Shown here piece by piece: positions 47,154 to 55,002 of a DNA stretch of 55,002 nucleotides (the first letter of the stretch is position 1; every line of letters starts with the position of its first letter). The stretch lies in NCBI GenBank assembly GCA_025980765.1, contig JAICXB010000028.1, forward strand, positions 1 to 55,002. Reading direction: 5' to 3'. Source of the DNA: Terriglobales bacterium. Its GTDB lineage: Bacteria > Acidobacteriota > Terriglobia > Terriglobales > Acidobacteriaceae. The notes below the pieces were generated by a model, which ran no database searches, was not told where the DNA came from, and saw nothing but the letters and a program-made list of their open reading frames with translations. A program made the position numbers and the translations under genes.

Positions 47154-48161
47154 ATGCGAAGCCTTCGCTGTGCAGCCACCTTGCTGCTCGTCGTTACCCT
47201 TGCCGCAGCCCCAGCCGGCAAGCCCGAACGCCATGTTGTCTTTCACTACGCGTTCACCGTACGAAATACACATCCGGGGGCGCCACTGCGCATTTGGATT
47301 CCTCTGGCGCACTCCGGCCAATTTCAGACCGTCAGAGTAATCTCACAAAATGGAGATCTTCCGCTGCGTGGAACCCGCGAAGCTGAGTACGGCAACCAGA
47401 TGCTGTATGCGGAAACCGCGAGGGCGGACAAGAGTGCGTATTCGTTCGAGATCGTTTATGACGTGACTCGAAGAGAAAGTTCCCGATACGGCAGCGGTGC
47501 GCTAAGCGCCACGCAAGAGCGTCGCTGGCTTGCTCCAGACAGACTTGTGCCCATCACGGGAGTGCCGGCGAAATTGGCAGTGAAACAGGTCGCCCCCGTC
47601 AAAGGCGGCGATTACGATCGCGCTCATGCTCTCTACGAGTACGTCCTGGCCAACATGCATTACGATCACGATGGGACCGACTGGGGACACGGCGATGCTC
47701 TCTACGCCTGCGCCGCCAAACACGGAAACTGCACCGATTTCCACTCGCTTTTTATCTCAATGGCACGATCGCAAAGAATTCCCGCGCGCTTCGAAATTGG
47801 ATTTCCCCTGCCGCGAGACAAGCATTCGGGTGAAATCGCCGGATATCACTGCTGGGCTGAGTTCTATGCGCAGGGTCTTGGCTGGATCCCAATCGACGCG
47901 TCGGATGGCTGGAACCAGCCCGCGCGCCGCGAGTACTTCTTCGGACATCAGGACGAAAACCGTTTGCAGATGACCGTCGGCCGCGACATCACACTTTCGC
48001 CGCGGCAGAATGGAGAGCCGCTGAACTACTTCGTCTATCCGTACGTGGAAGTGGACGGAAAACCGTATGCGAACGTCTCTAATCGCTTCAGCTTCGAAAG
48101 CCCCGGGGTTAACACGAAGGTCACAAAGGTTGAAGAACGAGGGCACGGAGAAATTAAGTGA
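47154..48161 (+). CDS. Secreted transglutaminase-like protein
   Basis: The 335-residue protein has a Sec signal (LLLVVTLAAAPAGKP) and an immunoglobulin-like N-terminal region. A transglutaminase-core domain at about 155-265 follows, with the complete Cys-His-Asp triad: Cys in KHGNCTDFHSLF, His in GYHCWAEFYAQGLGWIPIDA, and Asp a few residues later in that segment. Bacterial members are usually cysteine proteases or peptide-processing enzymes rather than cross-linkers. The last 18 residues (from about VNTKVTKVEERGHGEIK) and the stop are encoded by a repeat element with 17-bp TIR, so the native end is altered. Confidence 0.85.
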   Translation: MRSLRCAATLLLVVTLAAAPAGKPERHVVFHYAFTVRNTHPGAPLRIWIPLAHSGQFQTVRVISQNGDLPLRGTREAEYGNQMLYAETARADKSAYSFEIVYDVTRRESSRYGSGALSATQERRWLAPDRLVPITGVPAKLAVKQVAPVKGGDYDRAHALYEYVLANMHYDHDGTDWGHGDALYACAAKHGNCTDFHSLFISMARSQRIPARFEIGFPLPRDKHSGEIAGYHCWAEFYAQGLGWIPIDASDGWNQPARREYFFGHQDENRLQMTVGRDITLSPRQNGEPLNYFVYPYVEVDGKPYANVSNRFSFESPGVNTKVTKVEERGHGEIK

Positions 48162-48221
48162 TGTGTTTGTTGGATCGGGCTCTTCGTGACCTTCAGAATC
48201 CTTAGTGACCTTCGTGTTAAC
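48108..48221. repeat. GTTAACACGAAGGTCAC element with 17-bp perfect terminal inverted repeats
   Basis: GTTAACACGAAGGTCAC (48108-48124) and GTGACCTTCGTGTTAAC (48205-48221) are exact reverse complements. The element is 114 bases long. Its left half lies within the transglutaminase frame and brings the stop codon (48159-48161). It ends 68 bases before the start of the M28 peptidase. Confidence 0.85.
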
Positions 48222-48288
48222 TCCCAGCAAATGGCGACGACTCTGGTACCCTAGTCAGTCCCAAAATCGTCATTTTTCTGGAGCCCCG

Positions 48289-49818
48289 ATGAAACTGCCG
48301 TATTCGCGCACAAAATTTTTCCTGCCCTGTCTGTTTCTGTGCCTGCTCATTTCGCCCGCATTCCCGCAAGCAGCTTCACCATCTGCCGCAAGTCCCGCAC
48401 CGGCGACGCGCTCGCAGGACGAGCAACGCGCTTACCGCACCGCCATGGAAGACGCCGATCAGAAGATCGACGCCGAGGTGAAGGCGCACTCCGAACTCGT
48501 GAAGAATCTCGAGTACCTGACCACGGAAATCGGGGCCCGCCTCACGGGATCGCCCCAGATGAATCGGGCCAGCGATTGGACGTTGCAACGGTTTAAGGAT
48601 TACGGCATCGATGCTCATCTGGAAAGCGCAGAGATCGAGCATGGCTGGACGCGCGGGCCCGACACTGCCGAAATCACCGCACCCATTACCAAAACGGTGC
48701 AGATTCGCTCGCTGGGATGGAGCAAGGCCACCAATGGTCCGCTCTCCGGAAACGTGGTCTTCGTCGAGGCCAAAACTCCCGCCGACCTGGAGAAATACAA
48801 AGGCAAGTTGAAGGGCGCAATCGTAATGGCAAGCACGCCCGCCGACGTGCCTCCGGATAGCGACATCCCGGAAAATGCATATGACGCGGTAATTCCGCCG
48901 AGCCACGGTGTTCCGAAGGCGGGAGAGGTAACCGGCCGCCAACGCTTCCAGATGCTGCGCACGATTTCTCAGGAAGGTGTAGGCGCGGTGCTGCTCGACA
49001 GCGGCAAGACCGATTCCCTGTTCAATATGGGAGGCGGCTTCAGTCGTTACAACCCGTCCGAGGTCCCGCTCGCGTTCCTCACCCACGAAGACTACAGCCT
49101 GATTTATCGCCTCCTGCAAAAAGGTCCGGTGGCCATGAAGCTGAACCTGGTTGGGACTTTTAGCCCCGGGCCGGTGAAGGCTTCGATTACCGTTGGAGAG
49201 ATCAAGGGCAGCGAGCACCCCGACGAGCGCGTGATTATCGGCGGGCATCTCGACTCGTGGGACCTGGGGCAGGGCGCGCTCGATAACGGCACCGGGGCCA
49301 TGGCCGTACTGGAAGCTGCACGCACTCTGCATGCTCTGGGATGGAAACCCAAACGCACCATCACCTTCATTCTTTTTGTCGGCGAGGAGCAGGGAGGCGT
49401 GGGCGCAAACCTGTTTGTCAAGAACCATGCCACGGAGATTCCCAAAATGGATGCAGTGCTGGTACACGACACGGGCACCGGCAAAGTCTTCAGCATCGCG
49501 CTGGAGAACGAGTATGAAACCGCGTCGCTAATGGAAGAGATCTATCGCCCGCTGCAGGAGGTCTTCGATCTGCAGCCGTTGAGCACGCGCTATTTCGGCT
49601 CCTCCGATCACGTGGAGTTCCTGAGAAAAGGCGTGCCCGCGTATTTCTGCGTGCAAAAGCCGGCGCACTATCGCCAGGCGCACCACAGCCAGACCGATAC
49701 CTTCGACAAAGTGATTCCCGACGAGATTAACGAGGGCGCAGCCTTGCTGGCAGCCTGGGCATGGAATGTCTCAGAGATGCCGCTGGCGTTGCCACATCAT
49801 GAGGCGCGTGGGGAGTAG
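48289..49818 (+). CDS. Secreted M28-family zinc aminopeptidase with PA domain
   Basis: ATG 48289 has GGAG five bases upstream and leads a Sec signal (FFLPCLFLCLLISPAFPQA). The 509-residue protein has a protease-associated domain in the middle (LSGNVVFVEAKTPADLEKYK, GAVLLDSGKT) and an M28 catalytic domain. The zinc ligands start at about residue 320 (IIGGHLDSWDLGQGALDNGT), then FVGEEQGGVGANLF with the catalytic Glu, an Asp in VLVHDTGTGK, and a His in HHSQTDTFDKV. It removes N-terminal residues from peptides outside the inner membrane. It is monocistronic. Confidence 0.93.
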   Translation: MKLPYSRTKFFLPCLFLCLLISPAFPQAASPSAASPAPATRSQDEQRAYRTAMEDADQKIDAEVKAHSELVKNLEYLTTEIGARLTGSPQMNRASDWTLQRFKDYGIDAHLESAEIEHGWTRGPDTAEITAPITKTVQIRSLGWSKATNGPLSGNVVFVEAKTPADLEKYKGKLKGAIVMASTPADVPPDSDIPENAYDAVIPPSHGVPKAGEVTGRQRFQMLRTISQEGVGAVLLDSGKTDSLFNMGGGFSRYNPSEVPLAFLTHEDYSLIYRLLQKGPVAMKLNLVGTFSPGPVKASITVGEIKGSEHPDERVIIGGHLDSWDLGQGALDNGTGAMAVLEAARTLHALGWKPKRTITFILFVGEEQGGVGANLFVKNHATEIPKMDAVLVHDTGTGKVFSIALENEYETASLMEEIYRPLQEVFDLQPLSTRYFGSSDHVEFLRKGVPAYFCVQKPAHYRQAHHSQTDTFDKVIPDEINEGAALLAAWAWNVSEMPLALPHHEARGE

Positions 49819-49892
49819 TGTTCACCACGGAAAGGCGGAGTAGCGCCGGAGCATTCATTAGGCGAACTAGCCCCTCCCACTGCTGATGAGGC

Positions 49893-50049
49893 GTAGAAGA
49901 GCACACCTTCAGGTGTGCGGCCCGACTCGCAAATCCTAACTGCATGTCTTGTTTTTCGGCTCTTTTTTAGGTCGCAGGGGTGAGAAGAGCCGAAAAATAA
50001 AGATCGCTTTGAAAAAGCGTGGCCGCATGCCTGAGGCATGCTCTTCTAC
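49893..50049. repeat. GTAGAAGAGC palindromic element
   Basis: GTAGAAGAGC (49893-49902) and GCTCTTCTAC (50040-50049) are exact reverse complements. Each end is continued by a hairpin, GCACACCT-TC-AGGTGTGC (49901-49918) and GCATGCCTGAGGCATGC (50025-50041). In the centre is TTTTTCGGCTCTT / AAGAGCCGAAAAA (about 49952-49996), which resembles a bidirectional terminator. The rest of 49819-50162 is non-coding. The element uses the same hairpin-at-the-ends design as the one in actE, but with different sequences. Confidence 0.75.
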
Positions 50050-50162
50050 ATCGACCCACACTGAATAGCATTTTGCAACGGCCTGTAAAGCCCAACCGTC
50101 GAGATCGTGTAAGGCACGCGGATCAGGTCCGCGCCGCGCAGTGAACCGCGGCATTGTGGCGG

Positions 50163-50630
50163 CTACTGCTGGCTCGCTTTCTCGTAAGGCGATATGCAAT
50201 GTCCATTCCCATTGAATCGTCTGTCGCTGATTGCATTGCGCATGTCATAAACGCAATCTATCACCGCAAGATCAGCATCCAGGCCAGGCTTTCGCTCGTG
50301 CCTGTCATCGAGATACTTACTTGCCATCGATTTCCCGTTGTTCATCATTTGTATAAATTTGACATCACCGGACGTGCGAGCGTCGAATTCAGAGAGTCGG
50401 TCCAATTCTTCGTCAACAGCCTTCAGAAGCGCCGTCTCAATTTGGTAGGAATCCTCGTCGCTCATTGCGGCCTCATCAATTCTCTTATAGAGATCGAATC
50501 CAATGCGAGCAATCACGGGCGAAAGGCTGAGATTTTCCGCATGAGATTTAACCGGCTTCTTTTTCTGAGGACGAGTCTGGCCCAATGCCGAGCAGCAAAG
50601 AATTAACGTAGCAATGAGGATTACACGCAT
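50163..50630 (-). CDS. Small secreted protein, function unknown
   Basis: ATG 50630 has GGAGG eight bases upstream; TTG 50645 is not used. The 155-residue protein starts with a Sec signal (MRVILIATLILCCSALGQ). A basic linker (TRPQKKKPVKSHAEN) and a predicted helical domain follow, with several acidic helices (GFDLYKRIDEAAMSDEDSYQ, LLKAVDEELDRLSEFDART). I recognise no family. The signal peptide, ribosome site and absence of a better opposite-strand frame support a real gene. Confidence 0.72.
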   Translation of the reverse strand: MRVILIATLILCCSALGQTRPQKKKPVKSHAENLSLSPVIARIGFDLYKRIDEAAMSDEDSYQIETALLKAVDEELDRLSEFDARTSGDVKFIQMMNNGKSMASKYLDDRHERKPGLDADLAVIDCVYDMRNAISDRRFNGNGHCISPYEKASQQ

Positions 50631-50709
50631 CTTTTGTGCCTCCAACTGAGAAGGGCAAGCAGAGTAGCACCTCGAGATATTTGGGTCAAAACCCGGATGC
50701 TTTTTTGGC

Positions 50710-52422
50710 TTAAGTCGCTATCTGCTCCGGCTGTGCTTCGGCGGCTTCATTCTGCATCACCGGAACTGACACGCGATTGCCGCCGCTGGACTTGGAGGCA
50801 TACATGGCCTGATCGGCCTGGCGGATGATCTCCTCCACCGTAGATCCGTGCAGCGGGAAGCTGGCGACGCCGAAGCTGCCGGTTACATGTCGCTCACTCA
50901 GCAAGGGATCGGTGGCCAGCCAATTGCGCAAACGCTCGCCCAGACTTTCCGCCTGGTCGATGGTGGTTTCGGGCAGGAGCACGACGAACTCATCGCCGCC
51001 GTAACGGGCCACCACATTCGATTGCCGGCATTTCTGCTCGAGAATCATTCCAACTTTGGCCAGCACCATATCGCCTTCAAGGTGTCCCTGCCCGTCGTTC
51101 ACCTGCTTGAATTTGTCGAGATCGATGAGCATCAGGGAAAATGCGCGTCCGGAGCGCGAGGCGCGGCTCCATTCTGCTTGAATCGATTCGAGGAAGTAGC
51201 GGCGGGTCTTAATGCCGGTGAGGCAGTCGGTGATCGACTGGTACTCCATCTCCTCGAAGGTCATCGCATTGTGCAGTGCAGTCGCCAGCACGTCTGCCAG
51301 GGTGCCGAGTGTGAGGATTTCCTCTTCGGTAAAGTCGCGCCGGGAAAAGCTTTCTACCGTCAAAGTTCCCAGCAGGGTCTCGCCGTAAGTGATGGGATGG
51401 CAGAGGGTGGCATGTTCGGCCTGCTTCGGACTGGGGCTTCCCATTTCGGAGCTTACCTTTTCTGAGCCAGGCGCGCGCAGCTCATTTTTTTGCGCGGCAA
51501 TGCCGAGCACTCCGGCCTCCAGCGGAACGCGTTTGCCAACGCCCAGCCGATATTGGTCTTTTCCGGCTTCGGCGTGGACTTCCAGCTCCTTGCGCGCATA
51601 GTCGGCAATGCCGATGCTGATGTGGTCAAAGCCGAAGCTGTGATGCACTTCTTCTACTACCTGAGACAGCAGGTCTGATGGCCTCTTGCAGCTGATCGCG
51701 GCTTTGGAAATGTTGTTAAGGAAGGAAAGATATTCCGCGCGGCTTTGCTCCTGATGGAAACGGCGCGCGTTCTGTAGCGCGACTGCGAGCTGGGCCGCCG
51801 CGGTGCGCATGAGCTCCACATCGCGCTCGTCGTAGGCGCGCTCACGTTCTCGGCTGATAGCAGCCATCACCCCGATGGCTTTTCCTCCGATGAAGATTGG
51901 CACGCCGCAAAATGACTTGCTCGGCTCGCCAGTTTGTTCCAATCCGAGCTGCCGCCGCCGATCTTCCATTCCCGATCGCACCAGCAGCGGCTCTCGGGTG
52001 TTGAGGATGTGCTCGGTGATGCCGCGCTTCAGCTTGCGTTGACGTGGCGGTCGCGAGCGTCCCTCGAGCACCTCGAAATCGAAATGGATTTCATCGCCGT
52101 CCAGCAGCGCGATGTAGAAGCTGCGGGTGTCACAAATCCGCCCGAGCTCGCGATGCACAGTGCGCAGGATCTCATCCTGATCGAGGCGCGCGCTCACCGC
52201 TTGGCCCACTTGCGTGAGCATCTGGTATTCCAGCATTTTGCGGCGGATGCGCCGAACGTACGGCAGCGCCAGTAAAAGGGCGACCAGGCTTGCCCCCAGA
52301 AGCAGGGCGAAAATGCCGGTGATGGACGCCATTACCATGATTGGCGAAGACGCAGTGCTCTCCCGTCCGGCGCCGAAAAAAGGCGCGCGCTGAGGTTGGA
52401 ACTGAAATCGCGAAAGTTGCAC
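50710..52422 (-). CDS. GAF-GAF-GGDEF diguanylate cyclase, membrane anchored
   Basis: The 570-residue protein (GTG 52422) has one transmembrane helix near 33-53 (ITGIFALLLGASLVALLLAL), two GAF domains (about 75-220 and 240-395), and a GGDEF domain with the active loop GGDEF at 475-479 (YGGDEFVVLLPE). It should make cyclic di-GMP from two GTP. The inhibitory I-site normally reads RxxD five residues before the loop; here it is RQSN, so product inhibition is probably weak. The GAF domains may sense a small molecule. A PilZ-like gene about 4 kb away would be a natural receiver, but that is inference. Confidence 0.93.
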   Translation of the reverse strand: MQLSRFQFQPQRAPFFGAGRESTASSPIMVMASITGIFALLLGASLVALLLALPYVRRIRRKMLEYQMLTQVGQAVSARLDQDEILRTVHRELGRICDTRSFYIALLDGDEIHFDFEVLEGRSRPPRQRKLKRGITEHILNTREPLLVRSGMEDRRRQLGLEQTGEPSKSFCGVPIFIGGKAIGVMAAISRERERAYDERDVELMRTAAAQLAVALQNARRFHQEQSRAEYLSFLNNISKAAISCKRPSDLLSQVVEEVHHSFGFDHISIGIADYARKELEVHAEAGKDQYRLGVGKRVPLEAGVLGIAAQKNELRAPGSEKVSSEMGSPSPKQAEHATLCHPITYGETLLGTLTVESFSRRDFTEEEILTLGTLADVLATALHNAMTFEEMEYQSITDCLTGIKTRRYFLESIQAEWSRASRSGRAFSLMLIDLDKFKQVNDGQGHLEGDMVLAKVGMILEQKCRQSNVVARYGGDEFVVLLPETTIDQAESLGERLRNWLATDPLLSERHVTGSFGVASFPLHGSTVEEIIRQADQAMYASKSSGGNRVSVPVMQNEAAEAQPEQIAT

Positions 52423-52513
52423 CAGATTCTAGGTCACACTTTGAGGAGAATCAATGAGATATGTGGTTCAGGCGGTGCGGCGAATGAATGATTTGGGGGG
52501 AACCCTGCGCATT

Positions 52514-52698
52514 TTGATGCTGAAGCGTTTCTGTTGCGCGAAGGATCTTCCGCGATGTCTTGGGAACTCAATTGCCTTCGGGGTGGCTCTTCGGCCAGCC
52601 AGCCCCGAACCCGCACAGGTGGAGGATTCAAAGACTGCACTTTTCAACTGACACATCTGGCGAGATCCTTCGCGCAACAGAAGCGCTTCAGGATGACA
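52514..52698. repeat. TGTCATCC-family inverted-repeat element, copy F (diverged left end)
   Basis: On the right, GAGATCCTTCGCGCAACAGA leads to AAGCGCTTCAGGATGACA. The left arm TTGATGCTGAAGCGTTTCTG and GTTGCGCGAAGGATCTTC is its near-complement, but the outermost bases differ. The arms are about 37 bases long and the centre is unique. It lies between the GGDEF gene and the end of the radical SAM gene. Confidence 0.8.
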
Positions 52699-52747
52699 AT
52701 GCGTATCGTAGCGATCTTTTACCAGGAGCTTAGCAATCCAAAAGCTC

Positions 52748-53803
52748 TTATTCGATTCGTACCAATTCTCCGACCTCTACGTCCACGGTCGCGGGCGCGG
52801 GAGCGCTGGCGATGGTCTGTGGCGCGCGCCAGTGATCGATGTAGGAAATCTGGTGGACGCAGGAGACGGTGCAGTGTGGAGCGCAGGATTTCTCCGTCAC
52901 GAACTCGCGGCGGATGTCGTCGAGCGTGTACTGCTCCAGCGGTTTAGCGGGATAGCCGCGCTGTTGCGAGCAGTAGTGCACCAGCCCATCCTCGCAGATA
53001 TAGAGATAACGCGAACCGGCGCGGCAACGCCAGCTATTGGGTTTGCCGTCGGCAATGGCATCCTGAAAGTGGTTGAAACGGGAGTAGTTCTTCTTCTCGA
53101 ACGACTTCATCAGCCGGTACACTTCGCGTTCTTCCGGACGCAAGGGCTTGAGCTGGCCATCGCCATCATGAATGATGCCGATCGTTGAAGTAAAGCCGAG
53201 TTCCAGCGCGCGTTTCCCAACTACAACCGCATCCTGCGGATTGTGGATGCCTCCGCCCACGACGGAGTTGATGTTCACATGGAAAAGCGCGTGTTGCGAC
53301 AGCAACTGCAGCTTCTTGTCGAGCACCTTCAGGCTTTTCTTGGAGATCTCGTCGGGCATCACGTTGTCGATCGAAATCTGCAGATGGTCGAGTCCGGCGC
53401 GATTGAGCCGGTGAATGCGTTCGGCGGTCAGCAGGTATCCATTGGTGATCATGCCGGCGAGAATGCCGTGCTGGCGGACGCGTCCGATGATCAGATCGAG
53501 ATCGGGATGCAGTAAGGGCTCGCCGCCGCTGATGGTGACGATGGTTGTGCCCAGCTCGCCCAAGCGATCAATGCGCCGGTACATGGTCTGAATGGAGACC
53601 GGCTTTGAAACCTCGTCGTACTCGTTGCAATACGCGCAGGAGAGATTGCATCGCCGCATGGGGACGATATGGGCCATCACCGGGTGATCGCTGGAAGCGA
53701 GCGCTTTGCCGATCATCCACAGCTCGCGCACGCGCCGCTTGGCAGCCACACTATCGCGTTTCACGCGGGATGGCGGCTGGGGGGAGGCGGGTCTCTCAGG
53801 CAT
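52748..53803 (-). CDS. Radical SAM protein with C-terminal cysteine cluster
   Basis: The 351-residue protein has the cluster motif C52-x3-C56-x2-C59 in CNLSCAYC, the SAM-binding [14 protein letters not shown], and the later [14 protein letters not shown]-terminal cysteine group ([32 protein letters not shown]) resembles an auxiliary iron-sulfur (SPASM-like) domain, but spacing is irregular. The substrate is unknown; N-terminally it resembles MoaA/PqqE/HpnH-type enzymes. The neighbouring genes show no pathway for peptide modification. The N-terminal tail is Pro/Ser/Arg-rich. Confidence 0.88.
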   Translation of the reverse strand: MPERPASPQPPSRVKRDSVAAKRRVRELWMIGKALASSDHPVMAHIVPMRRCNLSCAYCNEYDEVSKPVSIQTMYRRIDRLGELGTTIVTISGGEPLLHPDLDLIIGRVRQHGILAGMITNGYLLTAERIHRLNRAGLDHLQISIDNVMPDEISKKSLKVLDKKLQLLSQHALFHVNINSVVGGGIHNPQDAVVVGKRALELGFTSTIGIIHDGDGQLKPLRPEEREVYRLMKSFEKKNYSRFNHFQDAIADGKPNSWRCRAGSRYLYICEDGLVHYCSQQRGYPAKPLEQYTLDDIRREFVTEKSCAPHCTVSCVHQISYIDHWRAPQTIASAPAPATVDVEVGELVRIE

Positions 53804-54194
53804 CGTAGTTCATCTTCTATTAAAGCATAGGAAAATGAGATTCCGACAAACCCGCACCCAAACGGGAAAATTGCAGGTCGAATTGCAGTGGGGAGAAGAT
53901 GAATTGAGTGCAGGTGGGGAAGGCGCGCGGCGCTATTCGCCAATATCAAATAGGAGCGGATCTCATCACCGCCGTCGCGTTACCCAAAGCTGGATGCCGC
54001 CCACCACATTAACCGGGTGTGCGACCTCGCACAACCTCACTGTGCTGTCGATAACTCAAAGATTGGGCTGCAGCCCTCCCGCAACCCTCAAACGGCTTAA
54101 ATCGAATTGAGCGGCTAATTTGGATTAAACCTGAGGCATACCCAGTCCCTACCACCGTGGGAGGAGTGCTACTGCATCAGTACAGTAAAAATCT
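53804..54194. other. Intergenic region with short palindromes
   Basis: About 390 bases without a supported gene. It contains a copy of the unit TGTGCGACCTCGCACAA (54018-54036), also found at 20437-20457. A gggctgcagccc palindrome lies at about 54064-54075. Confidence 0.45.
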
Positions 54195-54947
54195 CTACAA
54201 GGCCGACCATGCTGTCGACACCAACGCGAGCACTACGAACCAGCCGATCATCACGGCGATACCAGAAGAAATCTTCTTCTTGCCGACTACGGCGAATCCC
54301 ACACCGATCAATACGAACAGCCAGATGGTAAACACGTCAAACCAACTGGCCAGGTGATAGAGCCATCCGGTCGCGCTGTCGAGTGACATGTAGTAAGCGG
54401 GGTTTGTGCCGACAGGGTTGCTGAAATTAAATGCTTCGACATTGCTCCCAGCAAAGAGGGAGACAATGGCCAGCACTGGGCGCAAAAGCGTCACAATACC
54501 CGCATACATGACGATCGCGAGCGATTGTCCAAATCTGATCTCGGTGCCGAGGCCGAAGTTGAAGGTGGCCATCAGTATGGCCGCGATGACTACATCGCTC
54601 AGCAGTATCAGAACCGGAATCGCATAAGAAATTCCTTTCGTGATCTTCACCGAGACATCCATGCGCCTGGCGCGGTCTGCGGGGGAAAGTTGGTCCATCT
54701 GCTCCATTGCACGGTGGTTCATCTTGATTTGGTTCTCGCTTACCTGCTCGAATCCGACTTTGGTGTCCACGGTGAAGACCAGGGCGTACGAAAACAACGA
54801 GATCAGAACGAAGGGCACCCACCAACTGGCGCTACGGCGAAGGTCGGCGAAGGTCTTGGTGGGGGCAAAGAAGACGTTGATCAGTCGCTCGGGCTCGGAA
54901 AGCGCCGGCTGGCTGGGCGCTACCGGCATGGTGGAAGCAGTGCTCAT
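54195..54947 (-). CDS. YIP1-family membrane protein
   Basis: The 250-residue protein has five or six hydrophobic helices (about 45-65, 110-135, 145-175, 205-240). It starts with a Pro/Ser-rich tail and ERLINVFFAPTKTFADLRR, a common opening of Yip1/DUF1282 proteins in Acidobacteriota. The first soluble loop holds QVSENQIKMNHRAMEQMDQL. The family is widespread, and its bacterial role is not known. An upstream GGAGAACC box precedes ATG 54947. Confidence 0.85.
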   Translation of the reverse strand: MSTASTMPVAPSQPALSEPERLINVFFAPTKTFADLRRSASWWVPFVLISLFSYALVFTVDTKVGFEQVSENQIKMNHRAMEQMDQLSPADRARRMDVSVKITKGISYAIPVLILLSDVVIAAILMATFNFGLGTEIRFGQSLAIVMYAGIVTLLRPVLAIVSLFAGSNVEAFNFSNPVGTNPAYYMSLDSATGWLYHLASWFDVFTIWLFVLIGVGFAVVGKKKISSGIAVMIGWFVVLALVSTAWSAL

Positions 54948-55002
54948 GGTTCTCCTTCAGTCGCGAGGCTGAATCTTCGATTTCGCAAGGGTATACGCGG
55001 GA

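Noticed and set aside
50154..50606. Plus-strand frame opposite the small secreted protein
   Set aside because: The minus-strand frame has a signal peptide and a GGAGG ribosome site; the plus-strand one has neither.

Overview
The window looks like chromosomal DNA of an Acidobacteriota bacterium (Terriglobia-like). Three things point there. An alternative complex III operon runs straight into an A2-type caa3 oxidase operon. There is a very long Oar-like TonB-dependent receptor with an N-terminal carboxypeptidase-regulatory domain. There is an exosortase-linked exopolysaccharide locus, and the intergenic regions are crowded with small palindromic repeats. This assignment is inference from gene content; no 16S rRNA gene, tRNA or other phylogenetic RNA marker was seen.

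Layout. 1-8789: respiratory block on the + strand (actC end, actD, actE, actF, a small membrane protein, SCO1, coxB with fused cytochrome c, coxA, coxC, subunit IV), which would carry electrons from quinol to cytochrome c to oxygen. 9200-12535: Oar-like receptor with a clear terminator. 12668-14913: minus-strand vapBC, dusB and rpmE. 15262-19697: valS and a MATE exporter. 20208-26705: a small zinc-ribbon protein, an AhpD-like protein, hemL, a second TonB-dependent receptor and a beta-propeller lipoprotein. 27057-46851: exopolysaccharide/exosortase locus. It contains a sigma54 activator, Wza-like exporter, outer-membrane barrel, Wzz, secretion ATPase, BY-kinase, polyprenyl glycosylphosphotransferase (frameshifted), O-antigen-ligase-like protein, glycosyltransferases, a Wzm/Wzt ABC exporter, exosortase, EpsI, a large TPR lipoprotein and a PilZ-like protein. 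47154-54947: a transglutaminase-like protein, M28 peptidase, small secreted protein, GAF-GGDEF protein, radical SAM protein and YIP1 membrane protein.

The most unusual aspect is the density of short palindromic or terminal-inverted-repeat elements, none with a transposase here, and how often they lie inside reading frames. A 184-bp, six-hairpin element sits in the signal-peptide region of actE. A GCTTCG repeat forms part of the SCO1 signal peptide. A repeat accounts for an extra loop in dusB. A perfect hairpin extends VapB. A 17-bp-TIR element supplies the last residues and stop of the transglutaminase protein. This recalls Rickettsia palindromic elements, but in a different phylum and with unrelated sequences.

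The exopolysaccharide locus combines parts of a Wzy-type pathway (Wza, Wzz, BY-kinase, ligase-like protein) with an ABC exporter carrying a Wzt C-terminal domain. I see no Wzx flippase and no PEP-CTERM substrate in the window. Its middle (about 39.6-42.2 kb) is a decay zone with a truncated sugar-nucleotide reductase, two glycosyltransferase remnants and probably a rearranged end of wzt.
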